A DNA stretch of 64,000 nucleotides from Silvibacterium dinghuense (GCF_004123295.1 NZ_SDMK01000001.1:124001-188000); one strand, 5' to 3'; counted from the stretch's first letter, positions 37,607 to 48,011 are shown. Notes: generated by a model from the letters alone, not told the origin. Program-made: numbers and translations.

Positions 37607-40150
37607 ATGGGCTGCCCTTTCTCTCGCAGAATTGCAGGTCTGCTGCTTGCCGGCACAGCTGCTTTTGCAACACCGCAGATGAAGGCGCAGAGCCCTTCAC
37701 CTCAGCAAGCTACCACTCAAAGCGCGGCAACAAGTGCCATTGCAATTACCGTGCAGGGAGAAGATCATCTGCCGATTCCGGGCGCGGCCGTCGTCGGCAC
37801 GCAGAAGGGTGCGGAGGTCTGCCGCGGCATCACCGATGCCGCCGGCCATGCCAGCCTCATCTGTCCTGTCGTCCATGATTTACAGCTGCAGGTCAGCCTC
37901 GATGGCTACGTCCCGGCAACGGCTGCGGTTACGCAGGAAGAAGCAGCCAGCCATGCGGAGATCGAGATGACGCTGCTCCGCTCCCAGACTGTGCAGCAAA
38001 ATGTCACCGTGCAGGCCGACTCCGAGAGTCCGCTGACGGAGACGACGAGCAGTGCAGGCCAGCTGCCTGTAGAGCAGGCGAAAGTCAGCCCGCTGCGTCC
38101 GGCGACGCTGGTGGACGCACTGCCTCTGGTGCCGGGGGTAATTCGCACCCCCGATGGGCGCACGCAGATCAATGGCGTGGATGAGAGCCACTCCGCTCTT
38201 CTGATCAATTCGGTCAATGTGAATGATCCGGCGACGGGCGACTTCGGGTTAAGCGTGCCGGTAGACAGCGTGGAGACGCTGAAAGTGCTGCAATCTCCTT
38301 ATCTGGCGCAGTACGGCAGCTTTCTGACCGGCGTGGTGAATGCCGATACGAAGCGCGGCGGCGACAAGTGGGATTACGGATTGAACGATCCGCTGCCGGA
38401 CTTTCGCATTCGCAGCGGCCACCTGGTAGGAGTCCGCGACGCCTCGCCACGGCTGAACTTCGGCGGACCGCTGGTGAAGAACCACCTCTATGTGGCCGAA
38501 GGCTCGGAATACCTGGTCGACAAGTCTGAAGTACGAACGCTTCCCTTTCCCGACGACGAAACACGCTTCAATGCGTTTAACTCATTCACGCAGGTCGATG
38601 CACTGATCGGCTCACGCAACACGCTCACCGGCACGCTGCACTTTGCGCCCCACTCCCTGCGATATGCCAACCTGAACTATTTCGATCCTCAACCGGTAAC
38701 GCCCAATGGCGACTACCAGGAGGACTCAGGCGCGCTTACCCACCGGCTGGGTCTGGGTGGAGGCGAGCTGGTGTCGACGGTCGCCGGAATCCGCGATGCC
38801 TCGAATATCGATGGCCAGGGAACAGCAACCATGCTGCTCTCGCCAACCGGCAACTCCGGTAGCTACTTCAACCAGCAGACCCGCGAGGCCACGCGCTACC
38901 AGTGGCTGGAGACGTGGAGTCCGGCGCCGATCGAGCTGCATGGACAGCATATGCTGCAGTTCGGCACGGTGATGGGCCACGCCGAGGACGACGGCCAGGT
39001 CACGAGCCGCGATGTGGAGATTCACAACACCAGCGGCCAGCTGCTGCGCACGATCTCCTGGCAGGGCAATGGCCTCTACAGCCTGAAAGACTTCGAAGGC
39101 GCCGTCTACGGCCAGGATCACTGGATTCTCAACTCGAGGTTGGCCATCGATGCCGGTCTGCGCGCCGAGACACAGTCGCTTACCTATACCAACCGCATCG
39201 CGCCGCGAACCGGCTTCACCCTGACACCGTGGGAAAACAACCGAACGGTCATCCGAGGCGGAATCGGCGTTTTCTACGACACCGTGCCGCTCGACACCTA
39301 TGCCTTTGAAAGCTATCCGGAGCAGGTAGTCACGACTTACGACGGCAACGGTAAAATCACCGATGGTCCGCGGACCTATTTAAATCTGACCAGCACCGAT
39401 GCGCAGTCGAAGTTTCCGTTTCTCGATCAGGACCCGCATGCAGGAAACTTTGCCCCCTACAGCATTGCGTGGAACCTGGAAGCGGAGCACACCATTGTGC
39501 CTGCCTTCGCACTGCGGGTGCGCTATGTGAACTCGGCCGCACGGAACCAGCTGACGCTGACCCCGGAGATCACCTCCACACAGAGCGCACTGGTCCTCAA
39601 CGGATCGGGAGAGCTAAATACGCACCAGACCGAATTCACCGCACGGGTAGGCGCTGAGAAAGAGCGGCAGTTCTTCTTCTCCTATGTAAGGCAGTTTGCA
39701 CGGGGAGATATCTCCAACGCATCGAGCTATCTCGGCGACTTCCCTTCTCCGGTGGTGCAGCAGGAGATCGAAGCCAGCACTCCAGGCGAGGTGCCGAACC
39801 GTTTTCTTTTCTGGGGCATGTCCAAGCTGCCCTGGCGCATGCGCATTTCGCCGCACCTCGAGTACCGCAACGGCTTTACCTGGCAGCCGGTCGACGTGAT
39901 GCAGAACTATATCCCCCTCGAGTCCGCTCCGCAGCCACGCTATCCACGCTATTTCTCAGCCAATGCCCGGCTCGCCAAGGACTTCGACGTAGGCTCGCAT
40001 CACGCGATCCGGCTGTCGGTCACCGGCATCAACCTGACGAACCATAACAACTGGCTTCAGGTGCATAACAACATCGCCGATCCGGAGTACGGAACCTTCT
40101 TCGGAAACTACGGCCGGCATCTGCTGCTGGACTTCGATTTCCTTCACTAG
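37607..40150 (+). CDS. TonB-dependent outer-membrane receptor with carboxypeptidase-regulatory domain
   Basis: About 847 residues. Signal peptide FSRRIAGLLLAGTAAFA (cleavage near MKAQ). A carboxypeptidase-regulatory-like domain follows (AITVQGEDHLPIPGAAVVG, then DAAGHASLICPV). The plug domain shows DALPLVPGVIRTPDGRTQIN and TLKVLQSPYLAQYG. A long beta-barrel follows, ending in LLLDFDFLH with a terminal aromatic-rich strand. It imports an unknown ligand using TonB/ExbBD encoded elsewhere. ATG 37607 fits the signal peptide; ATGs at 37541 and 37571 are in frame. Confidence 0.85.
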   Translation: MGCPFSRRIAGLLLAGTAAFATPQMKAQSPSPQQATTQSAATSAIAITVQGEDHLPIPGAAVVGTQKGAEVCRGITDAAGHASLICPVVHDLQLQVSLDGYVPATAAVTQEEAASHAEIEMTLLRSQTVQQNVTVQADSESPLTETTSSAGQLPVEQAKVSPLRPATLVDALPLVPGVIRTPDGRTQINGVDESHSALLINSVNVNDPATGDFGLSVPVDSVETLKVLQSPYLAQYGSFLTGVVNADTKRGGDKWDYGLNDPLPDFRIRSGHLVGVRDASPRLNFGGPLVKNHLYVAEGSEYLVDKSEVRTLPFPDDETRFNAFNSFTQVDALIGSRNTLTGTLHFAPHSLRYANLNYFDPQPVTPNGDYQEDSGALTHRLGLGGGELVSTVAGIRDASNIDGQGTATMLLSPTGNSGSYFNQQTREATRYQWLETWSPAPIELHGQHMLQFGTVMGHAEDDGQVTSRDVEIHNTSGQLLRTISWQGNGLYSLKDFEGAVYGQDHWILNSRLAIDAGLRAETQSLTYTNRIAPRTGFTLTPWENNRTVIRGGIGVFYDTVPLDTYAFESYPEQVVTTYDGNGKITDGPRTYLNLTSTDAQSKFPFLDQDPHAGNFAPYSIAWNLEAEHTIVPAFALRVRYVNSAARNQLTLTPEITSTQSALVLNGSGELNTHQTEFTARVGAEKERQFFFSYVRQFARGDISNASSYLGDFPSPVVQQEIEASTPGEVPNRFLFWGMSKLPWRMRISPHLEYRNGFTWQPVDVMQNYIPLESAPQPRYPRYFSANARLAKDFDVGSHHAIRLSVTGINLTNHNNWLQVHNNIADPEYGTFFGNYGRHLLLDFDFLH

Positions 40151-40264
40151 TCCGCGTATCTGCCTTACTTCGCAGGGCCCTCTCGGCCATGTCCATCAGG
40201 GCCGAGAGCTCACGATGCATTCTCTCAAGTGACACAATCTGCGCTGCAAAGACGCATTCATTAT

Positions 40265-40293
40265 TTGTTTGAGCAGAAAATCTACGTTATAGT
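40265..40293 (+). promoter_or_regulatory. Sigma-70-like promoter close to the start of the small His/Cys protein gene
   Basis: TTGTTT (40265-40270) and TATAGT (40288-40293) lie 17 bp apart. Transcription would begin about 40300, one or two bases before the ATG at 40302, giving a nearly leaderless message. Confidence 0.6.
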
Positions 40294-40301
40294 CCAGTTA
40301 C

Positions 40302-40616
40302 ATGCGTCCATTGCTGGCACAACTGCGCTCGCGACGTTCCTGGCTTGCCTTGCTGGGAGTGTTCTGTATTGCGCTGGTGCTTGCGGCAGCCGTCGTGCAG
40401 GTGACACACAGTCACACTTCGGGGCAACCCGATCACGACTGTTCGCTCTGTATTTCAGCGCATCACGTCATCCAGGTTGCTACTTCGGTCCGGCTGAATG
40501 TGACCAGCCTGCCAGTCGGCACCCTCACCACCGAAGCACGATCGGTCCTGCCTGTCAGGCGATTCTTCGTGCAACTGGCCTCCCGGCCGCCCCCTGCAGA
40601 TCAGCTTCCAGCCTGA
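40302..40616 (+). CDS. Small membrane-anchored His/Cys-rich protein (DUF2946-like)
   Basis: 104 residues. One N-terminal helix (WLALLGVFCIALVLAAAVV) is followed at once by a metal-ligand-like cluster, HSHTSGQPDHDCSLCISAHH, then a Pro/Arg-rich tail. Similar small proteins with HxH and CxxC motifs often precede TonB receptor genes for copper or other metals, which is the arrangement here (the receptor starts 54 bp downstream). The assignment to DUF2946 is tentative. Confidence 0.65.
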   Translation: MRPLLAQLRSRRSWLALLGVFCIALVLAAAVVQVTHSHTSGQPDHDCSLCISAHHVIQVATSVRLNVTSLPVGTLTTEARSVLPVRRFFVQLASRPPPADQLPA

Positions 40617-40669
40617 TTTCCGAGCAGGACCCAATTCACAATTCATAGCTTCCCCGGGAGGTCGTCATC

Positions 40670-43399
40670 ATGCGCACATTCGTGCGATGCTTCGTCGTTC
40701 TACTCTCTGCACTCGTGGTGCAGGCATTTCCATATTCCCTTTTTGCTCAGTCCGCGGGCGCTTCCGGCACCGTCAATGTCTCAGTCACCGATGCCTCGGG
40801 CGCAGTCATCCCCGGCGCAACGGTCATTATCGAAAACCCGGTGAGCGGGCTCAATCGCAAGGCCACAACGGACGCGAGCGGCAACAGCCAGTTCACCAAC
40901 CTGCCGTTGAACCCCTATCACCTGTCGGTGATGATGACTGGGTTTGCAGCTCAGTCGCAGGACGTGAGCGTGCGTTCGACAGTACCGCAGGCGGTGAAGA
41001 TCGCACTGCAGATCGGCACGGCCTCTACAACCGTGACGGTCACCGGTAGCGATCTGATCGAGGACACCTCGAGCCTGCACACGGATCTTGACCGCGGCCT
41101 CTTCCAGAAGGTTCCGCTTGAGAGCCAGTCTTCAGGCCTGAGCTCGCTGGTCACGATGGCGACACCGGGCGTCGCTGCCGACTCCAACGGCCTCTTCCAC
41201 GGCCTCGGCGATCACGCCTCGAACTCCTTCGCTGTCGATGGGCAGGACATCACCGATCAGCAGAGCAAGGTTTTCTCGAATCAGCTTCCTTCGAATGCCG
41301 TGCAGTCGATCGAGGTCATCTCCGGCGCGCCTCCGGCCGAATATGGCGACAAGACCAGCCTCATCATCAATGTCACGACGCGCTCCGGCCAGGGCATCAC
41401 CCGGCCCACGGGCAGCATCACCAGCTCCTACGGGACGTTCGGAGCGACCACGGAGTCCTTCGACCTGAGCTATGGCCAGCAGAACTGGGGTAATTTCCTC
41501 GAGGCCGACGGTCTGAATACCTCGCGCTTCCTCGATCCGCCTGAGTTCAAAGTCTTCCACGATCGCGGCAACGAGGAAAACTTCTTCGACCGCATCGACC
41601 GCACGCTCAGCGCGCAGGACTCGGTTCATCTGAATCTGAACTACAGCCGTTCGTGGTTCCAGAACCCGAACTCCTACGACAACCTGAACGTGCAGAACGT
41701 GATCAGCGGCGGCGCGACCGACAACCCGGTGATCGGCACCGTGGGCGACACAGACCAGAAGTCGAAGATCGAGACCTTCAACATTGCTCCGCTCTATACG
41801 CGCGTGTTGAATGCGAACTCCGTTTTCAACTTTGGTCCTTATATCCGCAAAGACTCCTATAACTACTATCCGAGCGCAGATCCTCTGGCCGACCGTGGTC
41901 CTGCAAACCTGCAGACCTCGTCAATCGAGCAGAACCGCACCCTGACCAACGCGGGCGTGCATTCGGATATTTCCTGGACGAAGGGCATCAACACGGCGAA
42001 GGCCGGCGCGCGCTACGAGCAGACGATCCTGCGCGAGAATGACGCTTTGGGTATCGTGGACCCGACCTACAACTCCCCCTGCGTGGATGCAAACGGCAAC
42101 CCGGTCGCGGGCTACTCAGCAACCAACGAATGCCCGGTGGCAGCAAACCCGGACTACATCGCGGTGCTCGGCCCCTATGACATCACGCGCGGCGGCAATT
42201 ACTATCACTGGTTCGGACACACGGATGTAAAGGAACTCGCGCTCTACGTCGAGGACCAGATCAAGGCCGGAAACTGGCTCTTCAACCTGGGCATTCGTGG
42301 CGATATGTATAACGGCCTGACCAAGGCCAGCCAGGCGGAGCCGCGTCTCGGCACGGCCTATACCATCAAGCAGACGAACACGGTGTTACGTGCCTCCTAT
42401 GCGCGTACCCTCGAAACCCCGTTCAACGAAAACCTGGTGCTCTCCAGTCTTGGCTGCGGCAACGATGTGCTCTCGCCGCTGCTCCTCTGCTCGTCCGGCG
42501 TCGCTACCACGATGCAGCCAGGCTACAAGAACGAGTTTCATGCCGGGTTGCAGCAGGCCTTCGGCAAGAACCTCGTCATCAGCGGCGACTATATCTGGAA
42601 ATACACGCACAACGCCTTCGACTTCAGCGTGCTCGGCAATACGCCGATCACCTTCCCTATCGACTGGCATAACTCGAAGATTCCGGGCTTCGCGCTGCGC
42701 GCCGATGTGCCGGACTTCCATCACCTCTCGGCCTATGTCGTAATGTCCTCGGTCGCAGCGCGCTTCTTCCCGCCGCAGGTAGCCGGCGCAGGTGCAACCG
42801 TCGGCCAGAGCGGCTATCCCTTCCGCATCGACCATGATGAGCGGTACAACGAGACCACGCACGTCCAGTACCTGATCCCCGGCAAGCATTCGCCCTGGGT
42901 CGGTTTCAACTGGCGTTTCGACAGCGGCCTCGTCGCCGGCTCGGTGCCCTGCTACAACCCCGACTCCAACGATCCGAACACGGCCTGCGGAGACACCAGC
43001 ATCACGCTGGCGGATGGGCGTCCGGGGGTCGATCTGAGCAGCCTGACCAACGATGAGGAATTCGAGGCTGGCCTGACCTGCGATGGCGTGAAGGCCACCC
43101 CGACCTCGGGCTTTACCGAGTGCGACGCTGCCGGCCTAACCTCGAAGCTGGTGAAGATTCCGGCTCCTGGCACCGGAGACAACGACAAGAATCCTCCGCG
43201 CATTGCGTCGAGAAATCTTTTCGATCTCTCCGTCGGCCAGGACAACCTCTTCAACGGCGACCGCTATAAGTGGAGCCTGAAGCTGACCGGCACCAACATC
43301 ACCAACAAGTACGCGCTCTATAACTTCCTCTCAACCTTCAGCGGCACGCACTACGTAAGTCCGCGCGCGATGACGGCCGAGCTTGGCTTCCACTTCTAA
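40670..43399 (+). CDS. TonB-dependent outer-membrane receptor
   Basis: 909 residues. Signal peptide MRTFVRCFVVLLSALVV (cleavage near LFAQ). A carboxypeptidase-regulatory domain follows: VNVSVTDASGAVIPGATVI and NSQFTNLPLNPYHLSV. The plug contains FAVDGQDITDQQSKVFSNQL and SIEVISGAPPAEYGDKTSL, and the barrel ends with a terminal Phe (LGFHF). GGGAGG lies 8 nt before the ATG. It is probably in one unit with the small His/Cys protein, so a metal complex is one possible ligand. A terminator follows. Confidence 0.9.
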   Translation: MRTFVRCFVVLLSALVVQAFPYSLFAQSAGASGTVNVSVTDASGAVIPGATVIIENPVSGLNRKATTDASGNSQFTNLPLNPYHLSVMMTGFAAQSQDVSVRSTVPQAVKIALQIGTASTTVTVTGSDLIEDTSSLHTDLDRGLFQKVPLESQSSGLSSLVTMATPGVAADSNGLFHGLGDHASNSFAVDGQDITDQQSKVFSNQLPSNAVQSIEVISGAPPAEYGDKTSLIINVTTRSGQGITRPTGSITSSYGTFGATTESFDLSYGQQNWGNFLEADGLNTSRFLDPPEFKVFHDRGNEENFFDRIDRTLSAQDSVHLNLNYSRSWFQNPNSYDNLNVQNVISGGATDNPVIGTVGDTDQKSKIETFNIAPLYTRVLNANSVFNFGPYIRKDSYNYYPSADPLADRGPANLQTSSIEQNRTLTNAGVHSDISWTKGINTAKAGARYEQTILRENDALGIVDPTYNSPCVDANGNPVAGYSATNECPVAANPDYIAVLGPYDITRGGNYYHWFGHTDVKELALYVEDQIKAGNWLFNLGIRGDMYNGLTKASQAEPRLGTAYTIKQTNTVLRASYARTLETPFNENLVLSSLGCGNDVLSPLLLCSSGVATTMQPGYKNEFHAGLQQAFGKNLVISGDYIWKYTHNAFDFSVLGNTPITFPIDWHNSKIPGFALRADVPDFHHLSAYVVMSSVAARFFPPQVAGAGATVGQSGYPFRIDHDERYNETTHVQYLIPGKHSPWVGFNWRFDSGLVAGSVPCYNPDSNDPNTACGDTSITLADGRPGVDLSSLTNDEEFEAGLTCDGVKATPTSGFTECDAAGLTSKLVKIPAPGTGDNDKNPPRIASRNLFDLSVGQDNLFNGDRYKWSLKLTGTNITNKYALYNFLSTFSGTHYVSPRAMTAELGFHF

Positions 43400-43420
43400 C
43401 CCTAATCTCCATACGAACAA

Positions 43421-43448
43421 AGAAGCCCCGGTCCTAGCCGGGGCTTCT
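43421..43448. terminator. Intrinsic terminator after the second TonB receptor
   Basis: Stem of 11 bp (AGAAGCCCCGG with its complement), 6-nt loop TCCTAG, then GCTTTTGC. It lies between converging genes and can serve both. Confidence 0.85.
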
Positions 43449-43466
43449 GCTTTTGCTCGGGTGCAA

Positions 43467-44606
43467 TCAGGAGGATTGAAACAGAGAGACGATCGAGGAA
43501 GGCAGCCGTTGCGAGTTATAGCGTTGCTCGAAACAGCGCCGAGCAGCAGCACGCATGGCATCTTTCTGTGAAACAGGCATGTTTTCCCACTGCTCGATCA
43601 TGCGCCGGGTTCCGTCGAGCGTGTCCGGCTCGACGATCGCAGCGCCATCGCTCTTGACCTCGGCATGGATATTCACCTGATCGGAGATCAGCACCGGAAG
43701 CCTGCAGGCCAGAGCTTCTGCAACCGAAATGCCGAAGTTCTCCTGGTGCGAAGGCAGAATAAAGGCATCGGCACAGAAATATGCGCCCCACTTCGTATCT
43801 CCGCTGAGCATTCCCGGCCAGTGGATGCGGTCTGCCACTCCAAGCTCGACAGCGCGGGCTTCGAGTTGCGCCTTCCATCCTGTCTGATCAGGACCAGCTA
43901 TTACCAGGTGAAGATCGGCCGCAGCAGCCGCGGCAAAGGCTTCGATCAGCAGATCGCATCCCTTCTTCGGATGAATGCGGCCCAGAAAAAGCAGGAACCT
44001 CTTTTCTTCCATCTGCGGGCAAAGCTCAAGGAAAGCACGCCGATACAGAGCCGTGTCTTTACCAGGTCCAGGAGTGCCGTACGGAACGACCATGCCTTCG
44101 GCGCGATACGGCCACATGCTCTTCGCGGCAAGATGCATCTCAGCCTCCGAGGTAAAAAGCACACGGTGAGCATCGCGGATGAGCTTGTATTCGTTGAAGA
44201 GCCAGTAAGGCCACTTCTTCGCAAACTTGGTGAGATACGGCTTATTGAAATAAGGATCAAGCATGCCATGCATAAAAACGGCATACCTCTGGCGTCCGTG
44301 GAGAGCCAGCCACGCCGCGCGGCCGTGATATTGCCAGAGCCCATTCACCACCACGCCATCGAAACGTGAAGCGTTCTCGCGCAACCAGGGCAATAGCGTT
44401 GGCGAATAGCCATAGGTATTCTTTCTCGGACCATGCGCCGAGACCGGGAACGGCAACTCGCGGAGAAACTCCGCCCGCGGATCGTCCAGTGTCGCCACTT
44501 CGACATCGTGGCCCTCGCGGAGATAGCCCGCAGCAAGACGGCGCAGCCCCTCCGGCGGTCCACCGTACGCGAGATCGAGAGACGGGATGATATGCAGGAT
44601 GCGCAT
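43467..44606 (-). CDS. GT4-family glycosyltransferase
   Basis: 379 residues of the GT-B fold. The N-lobe starts MRILHIIPSLDLAYGGPPEG, with the Gly-rich loop typical of GT4. The C-lobe has FLLFLGRIHPKKGCDLLIEA, the donor-binding ADAFILPSHQENFGISVAEA (E-x7-E motif) and LACRLPVLISDQVNI. It transfers a sugar from a nucleotide donor, probably for surface polysaccharide; the substrate is unknown. It stands alone, divergent from oligopeptidase B. Confidence 0.9.
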   Translation of the reverse strand: MRILHIIPSLDLAYGGPPEGLRRLAAGYLREGHDVEVATLDDPRAEFLRELPFPVSAHGPRKNTYGYSPTLLPWLRENASRFDGVVVNGLWQYHGRAAWLALHGRQRYAVFMHGMLDPYFNKPYLTKFAKKWPYWLFNEYKLIRDAHRVLFTSEAEMHLAAKSMWPYRAEGMVVPYGTPGPGKDTALYRRAFLELCPQMEEKRFLLFLGRIHPKKGCDLLIEAFAAAAAADLHLVIAGPDQTGWKAQLEARAVELGVADRIHWPGMLSGDTKWGAYFCADAFILPSHQENFGISVAEALACRLPVLISDQVNIHAEVKSDGAAIVEPDTLDGTRRMIEQWENMPVSQKDAMRAAARRCFEQRYNSQRLPSSIVSLFQSS

Positions 44607-44653
44607 GCGATTTGCGGCTACCTGCCCATTAAAGCATGCAAGCCGCCATACTG

Positions 44654-44681
44654 TTGCCGCATAGAGAGGCCGCTATATCCT
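44654..44681 (+). promoter_or_regulatory. Probable promoter of the oligopeptidase B gene
   Basis: TTGCCG (44654-44659) and TATCCT (44676-44681) are 16 bp apart. The -10 box ends 8 nt before the ATG at 44690 and there is no ribosome site, so the message would have almost no leader. Confidence 0.5.
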
Positions 44682-44689
44682 AGAACGGT

Positions 44690-46789
44690 ATGTCGAACCC
44701 CACCGAAATGAAGCCTCCCGTCGCCGCCATCCGCCACACCGAAACAACCCTGCACGGCACCACTCTGGTGGACGACTACGCATGGCTGCGCGAGAAAGAC
44801 AATCCCGAGGTCATTGCCTACCTTGAAGCGGAAAATGCATGGACCGCCGCAGATCTCGCACCGACAGCCGAACTGCAAAAAACGCTCTACCAGGAAATGG
44901 TGAGTCACATCAAGGAAACCGACGTTTCGGTTCCCTTCCGCGACGGCAGCTGGTGGTATTACTCGCGCACCGAGCAGGGTGCGCAGTATCCCATCTACTG
45001 CCGCAAAGCTGCTCTTACCGATGATCTCGACCGCTTTCCCGGTGATGCCGCACAGGAAGAGACTGTGCTCGATATCAATGAGCTGGCCAAGGGCGAGCCG
45101 TACATGGCAGTCAGCGCACTCACCGTCTCCGATGACGGTCATCTGCTGGCCTATGCCGTAGACAACAAGGGCTTTCGCCAGTACACGCTGCAGGTCAAGG
45201 ATCTGCGCACCGGCGCGCTGCTGAGCGAGCGCGTGGAGCGCGTCGGCTCCGTGCTCTGGGCTGCGGACAATGCGACCCTCTGCTACACCGTCGAAGATGA
45301 GGTACAGAAGCGGCAGTTCCAGTTCTTCCGCCATACTCTAGGCCGTCCGCACAGTGAAGATGTGCTGGTTTTCGAGGAGAAAGACGAGCGTTTCAATCTC
45401 GGCGCAGGCCGCACGCGGGATGGTATCTACACGATTCTCGAAAGCTCGAGCCATACAACGACTGAGAACTGGTTCCTGCGCTCCGATGATCCCGCCGGCA
45501 AGTGGCAACTGATTGAGCCGCGACGCGATGATTTCGAGTACTACGTGGATCACCGCCACGGCCTCTTCTATATCCGCGCCAACGACACGGGACGCAACTT
45601 CCGGCTGGTCACGACACCGGTTGAGACCCCCTCAAAGGCATACTGGCGTGAAGTGCTGCCACATCGCGAAGACTCGATGCTCGAAGAGATCGATCTCTTT
45701 GCTTCGTTCTTTGTCGCCTGTGAGCGAACGCTTGGCCTGCAGCACCTGCGCATTCTTCCCTTTTCCGGACAAGACGGCACGCTGGGCACGGTGCAGGAGA
45801 TCGCCTTTCCCGAGCCGGCCTACAGCGCACATCCGCACATCAATCGTAACTTTGACACGCACAAATTCCGTTATGGCTATCAGTCGCTGGTGACACCCAG
45901 CTCTGTCTTCGAGTATGACGTCGCCACCGGGGAGTCGACGCTGCTCAAACAGATTGAAGTACCGGGCGGATTTGATCGCTCGCACTATCACTCCGAACGT
46001 CTGTTCGCCACGGCCTCCGACGGCACGCAGGTTCCAGTGTCGCTGGTCTATCGCTCTGATCGCTTCGAGCACGGCAAGAATCCTCTCTACATTTATGGAT
46101 ATGGCTCGTATGGCTACTCGCTGCCGAACAACTTCAGCAGCAGCCGGCTAAGCCTGCTCGACCGCGGCTTCGTCATGGCCTTCGCGCATATCCGCGGCGG
46201 CGGCGATCTCGGCAAGAAATGGCACGATGCAGGCCGCCTGATGGAAAAACGGAACACGTTCACCGATTTCATCGCGGTCACGGAACATCTCGTTGCCAGC
46301 GGATATGGCGATGCGAAGCGCATAGCTATGGAAGGCGGAAGCGCAGGCGGGCTGCTGATGGGCGCAGTGTGCAACCTCCGTCCCGACCTTTATCGGGCGG
46401 TGCTCTCGCACGTGCCGTTCGTGGATGTGATGAACACCATGCTCGACGCCTCTCTGCCGCTGACGGTGCCGGAGTACGAGGAGTGGGGCAATCCAAATGA
46501 ACCTGAGGCATTCCGCTACATGCTGAGCTATTCGCCGTATGACAATGTGGAAGCCAAGGCCTACCCCGCAATGCTGGTAAAGACCTCGCTTCACGACAGC
46601 CAGGTAATGTATTGGGAGCCGGCCAAATATATAGCGAAGCTGCGGACGCTCAAGACCGACAACCATACGCTGCTTTTCCATACCAATATGACAGCCGGAC
46701 ACTCCGGCGCCTCAGGGCGCTACGACTATCTCGAAGAGATAGCAATGGACTATGCCTTTCTCCTGCGCGAGCTTCACGTCGAAGGCTGA
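44690..46789 (+). CDS. ptrB: Oligopeptidase B (S9 prolyl oligopeptidase family)
   Basis: A cytoplasmic serine peptidase of 699 residues that cleaves small peptides, typically after basic residues. An N-terminal beta-propeller (about 80-415) precedes the alpha/beta-hydrolase domain. Catalytic residues: S551 in MEGGSAGGLL, D636 in SLHDSQV and H671 in TAGHSGASG. The oxyanion-hole strand is GYGSYGYS, and FAHIRGGGDLGKKWHDAG is diagnostic. The start is ATG 44690. Confidence 0.93.
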   Translation: MSNPTEMKPPVAAIRHTETTLHGTTLVDDYAWLREKDNPEVIAYLEAENAWTAADLAPTAELQKTLYQEMVSHIKETDVSVPFRDGSWWYYSRTEQGAQYPIYCRKAALTDDLDRFPGDAAQEETVLDINELAKGEPYMAVSALTVSDDGHLLAYAVDNKGFRQYTLQVKDLRTGALLSERVERVGSVLWAADNATLCYTVEDEVQKRQFQFFRHTLGRPHSEDVLVFEEKDERFNLGAGRTRDGIYTILESSSHTTTENWFLRSDDPAGKWQLIEPRRDDFEYYVDHRHGLFYIRANDTGRNFRLVTTPVETPSKAYWREVLPHREDSMLEEIDLFASFFVACERTLGLQHLRILPFSGQDGTLGTVQEIAFPEPAYSAHPHINRNFDTHKFRYGYQSLVTPSSVFEYDVATGESTLLKQIEVPGGFDRSHYHSERLFATASDGTQVPVSLVYRSDRFEHGKNPLYIYGYGSYGYSLPNNFSSSRLSLLDRGFVMAFAHIRGGGDLGKKWHDAGRLMEKRNTFTDFIAVTEHLVASGYGDAKRIAMEGGSAGGLLMGAVCNLRPDLYRAVLSHVPFVDVMNTMLDASLPLTVPEYEEWGNPNEPEAFRYMLSYSPYDNVEAKAYPAMLVKTSLHDSQVMYWEPAKYIAKLRTLKTDNHTLLFHTNMTAGHSGASGRYDYLEEIAMDYAFLLRELHVEG

Positions 46790-46841
46790 TCCCACGGGCG
46801 CAGCGCAATGCGCCCTCACTTTATCCGAATAAGGATCCTGT

Positions 46842-47903
46842 ATGTCCAGTACTGCAGAAACACTCTCCACCCCGGTAATCGACCTGCGCAGCGATACAGT
46901 CACGAAACCCACCGCAGCCATGCGCGCGGCGATGGCCGATGCCGAAGTCGGCGATGACGTGTACGGAGAAGACCCCACGGTGAATCGCCTCGAAGCGCGC
47001 GCCGCGGAGCTCTTTGGACGTGAGGCTGCCATCTTTGTGCCCACCGGCAGCATGGGCAACCAGATCGCGATCAAGCTGCATACACAGCCAGGACAGGAAA
47101 TCATCTGCGACGCGCGCGGGCATATCGTCGACTGGGAGATGGCCATGGTATCGGCGTTCTCCGGCTGCCATCTGCGCACCGTTCCCGGCGATCGCGGCGT
47201 ACTGCAATGGGAGCAGATCAAGGCAGCGATTGCGCCGAAGCTCTACTATCGCGCGCAAACGGGGCTGATCTCGCTCGAAAACTCGCACAACATGGCGGGA
47301 GGCACGGTCACGCCGCTTGAAGTGTACGAAGAGATCTGGAACGGCGCACGCGATGCCGGCATTCCGGTACACCTCGACGGAGCCCGTGTCTTCAATGCAG
47401 CCACAGCGCTCGGCATCAATGTGGCCACATTGACCAGCGGCTTCCAGAGCGTGATGTTCTGCCTCTCGAAGGGACTCTGCGCGCCGGTCGGCTCCATTCT
47501 GGTCGGCAGCCGACGCTTCATCGAGCGGGCCCGCAGCGTGCGCAAGATGCTGGGCGGAGGTATGCGTCAGGCAGGCATTCTGGCGGCAGCAGGACTGATC
47601 GCACTTGAAGAGATGCCGCAGCGCCTGCACGAAGATCATGCCAACGCACGACTGCTGGCTGAAGGTTTAGCAGCAATTCCAGGGATTGAAATCGATCTCA
47701 CGGCAGTACAGACAAACATCGTGATCTTCCGCCTGCGCGGCGTCGCGGATGTTGCGCCGGTGCTGGCGAAGCTGAAGCAAAAAGGAGTGCTGGCGGGCGC
47801 GGCAGCAGCAGACCAGATCCGCTTTGTGACGCATCATGATATTTCGCGCGAAGCCTGTGAGCATGCACTGGCCATCTCTATTGAGACATTCACTGCTTCA
47901 TAA
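46842..47903 (+). CDS. ltaE: Low-specificity L-threonine aldolase
   Basis: A PLP enzyme splitting threonine into glycine and acetaldehyde, 353 residues. The N-terminus has [17 protein letters not shown] and [14 protein letters not shown]. The cofactor region is [15 protein letters not shown]. The substrate segment is [13 protein letters not shown], the PLP-anchoring Asp is in [11 protein letters not shown], and Lys210 lies in [18 protein letters not shown] lies 7 nt before the ATG. It follows oligopeptidase B by 52 bp, possibly as one unit. Related beta-eliminating lyases are the main alternative. Confidence 0.9.
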   Translation: MSSTAETLSTPVIDLRSDTVTKPTAAMRAAMADAEVGDDVYGEDPTVNRLEARAAELFGREAAIFVPTGSMGNQIAIKLHTQPGQEIICDARGHIVDWEMAMVSAFSGCHLRTVPGDRGVLQWEQIKAAIAPKLYYRAQTGLISLENSHNMAGGTVTPLEVYEEIWNGARDAGIPVHLDGARVFNAATALGINVATLTSGFQSVMFCLSKGLCAPVGSILVGSRRFIERARSVRKMLGGGMRQAGILAAAGLIALEEMPQRLHEDHANARLLAEGLAAIPGIEIDLTAVQTNIVIFRLRGVADVAPVLAKLKQKGVLAGAAAADQIRFVTHHDISREACEHALAISIETFTAS

Positions 47904-47925
47904 CGCGAACTTCGAATCGAAACAG

Positions 47926-47954
47926 GAAGGCCGGGAGAAAATCTCCCGGCCTTC
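47926..47954. terminator. Intrinsic terminator after threonine aldolase
   Basis: Perfect 13-bp stem (GAAGGCCGGGAGA with its complement), AAA loop, then TTTCTT. It may also end the converging TonB receptor message. Confidence 0.9.
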
Positions 47955-48011
47955 TTTCTTATCTATCCTGCTGCAGGCAGGATAAGCCCACTGCAAGAGC
48001 TGTGGTTCGAG

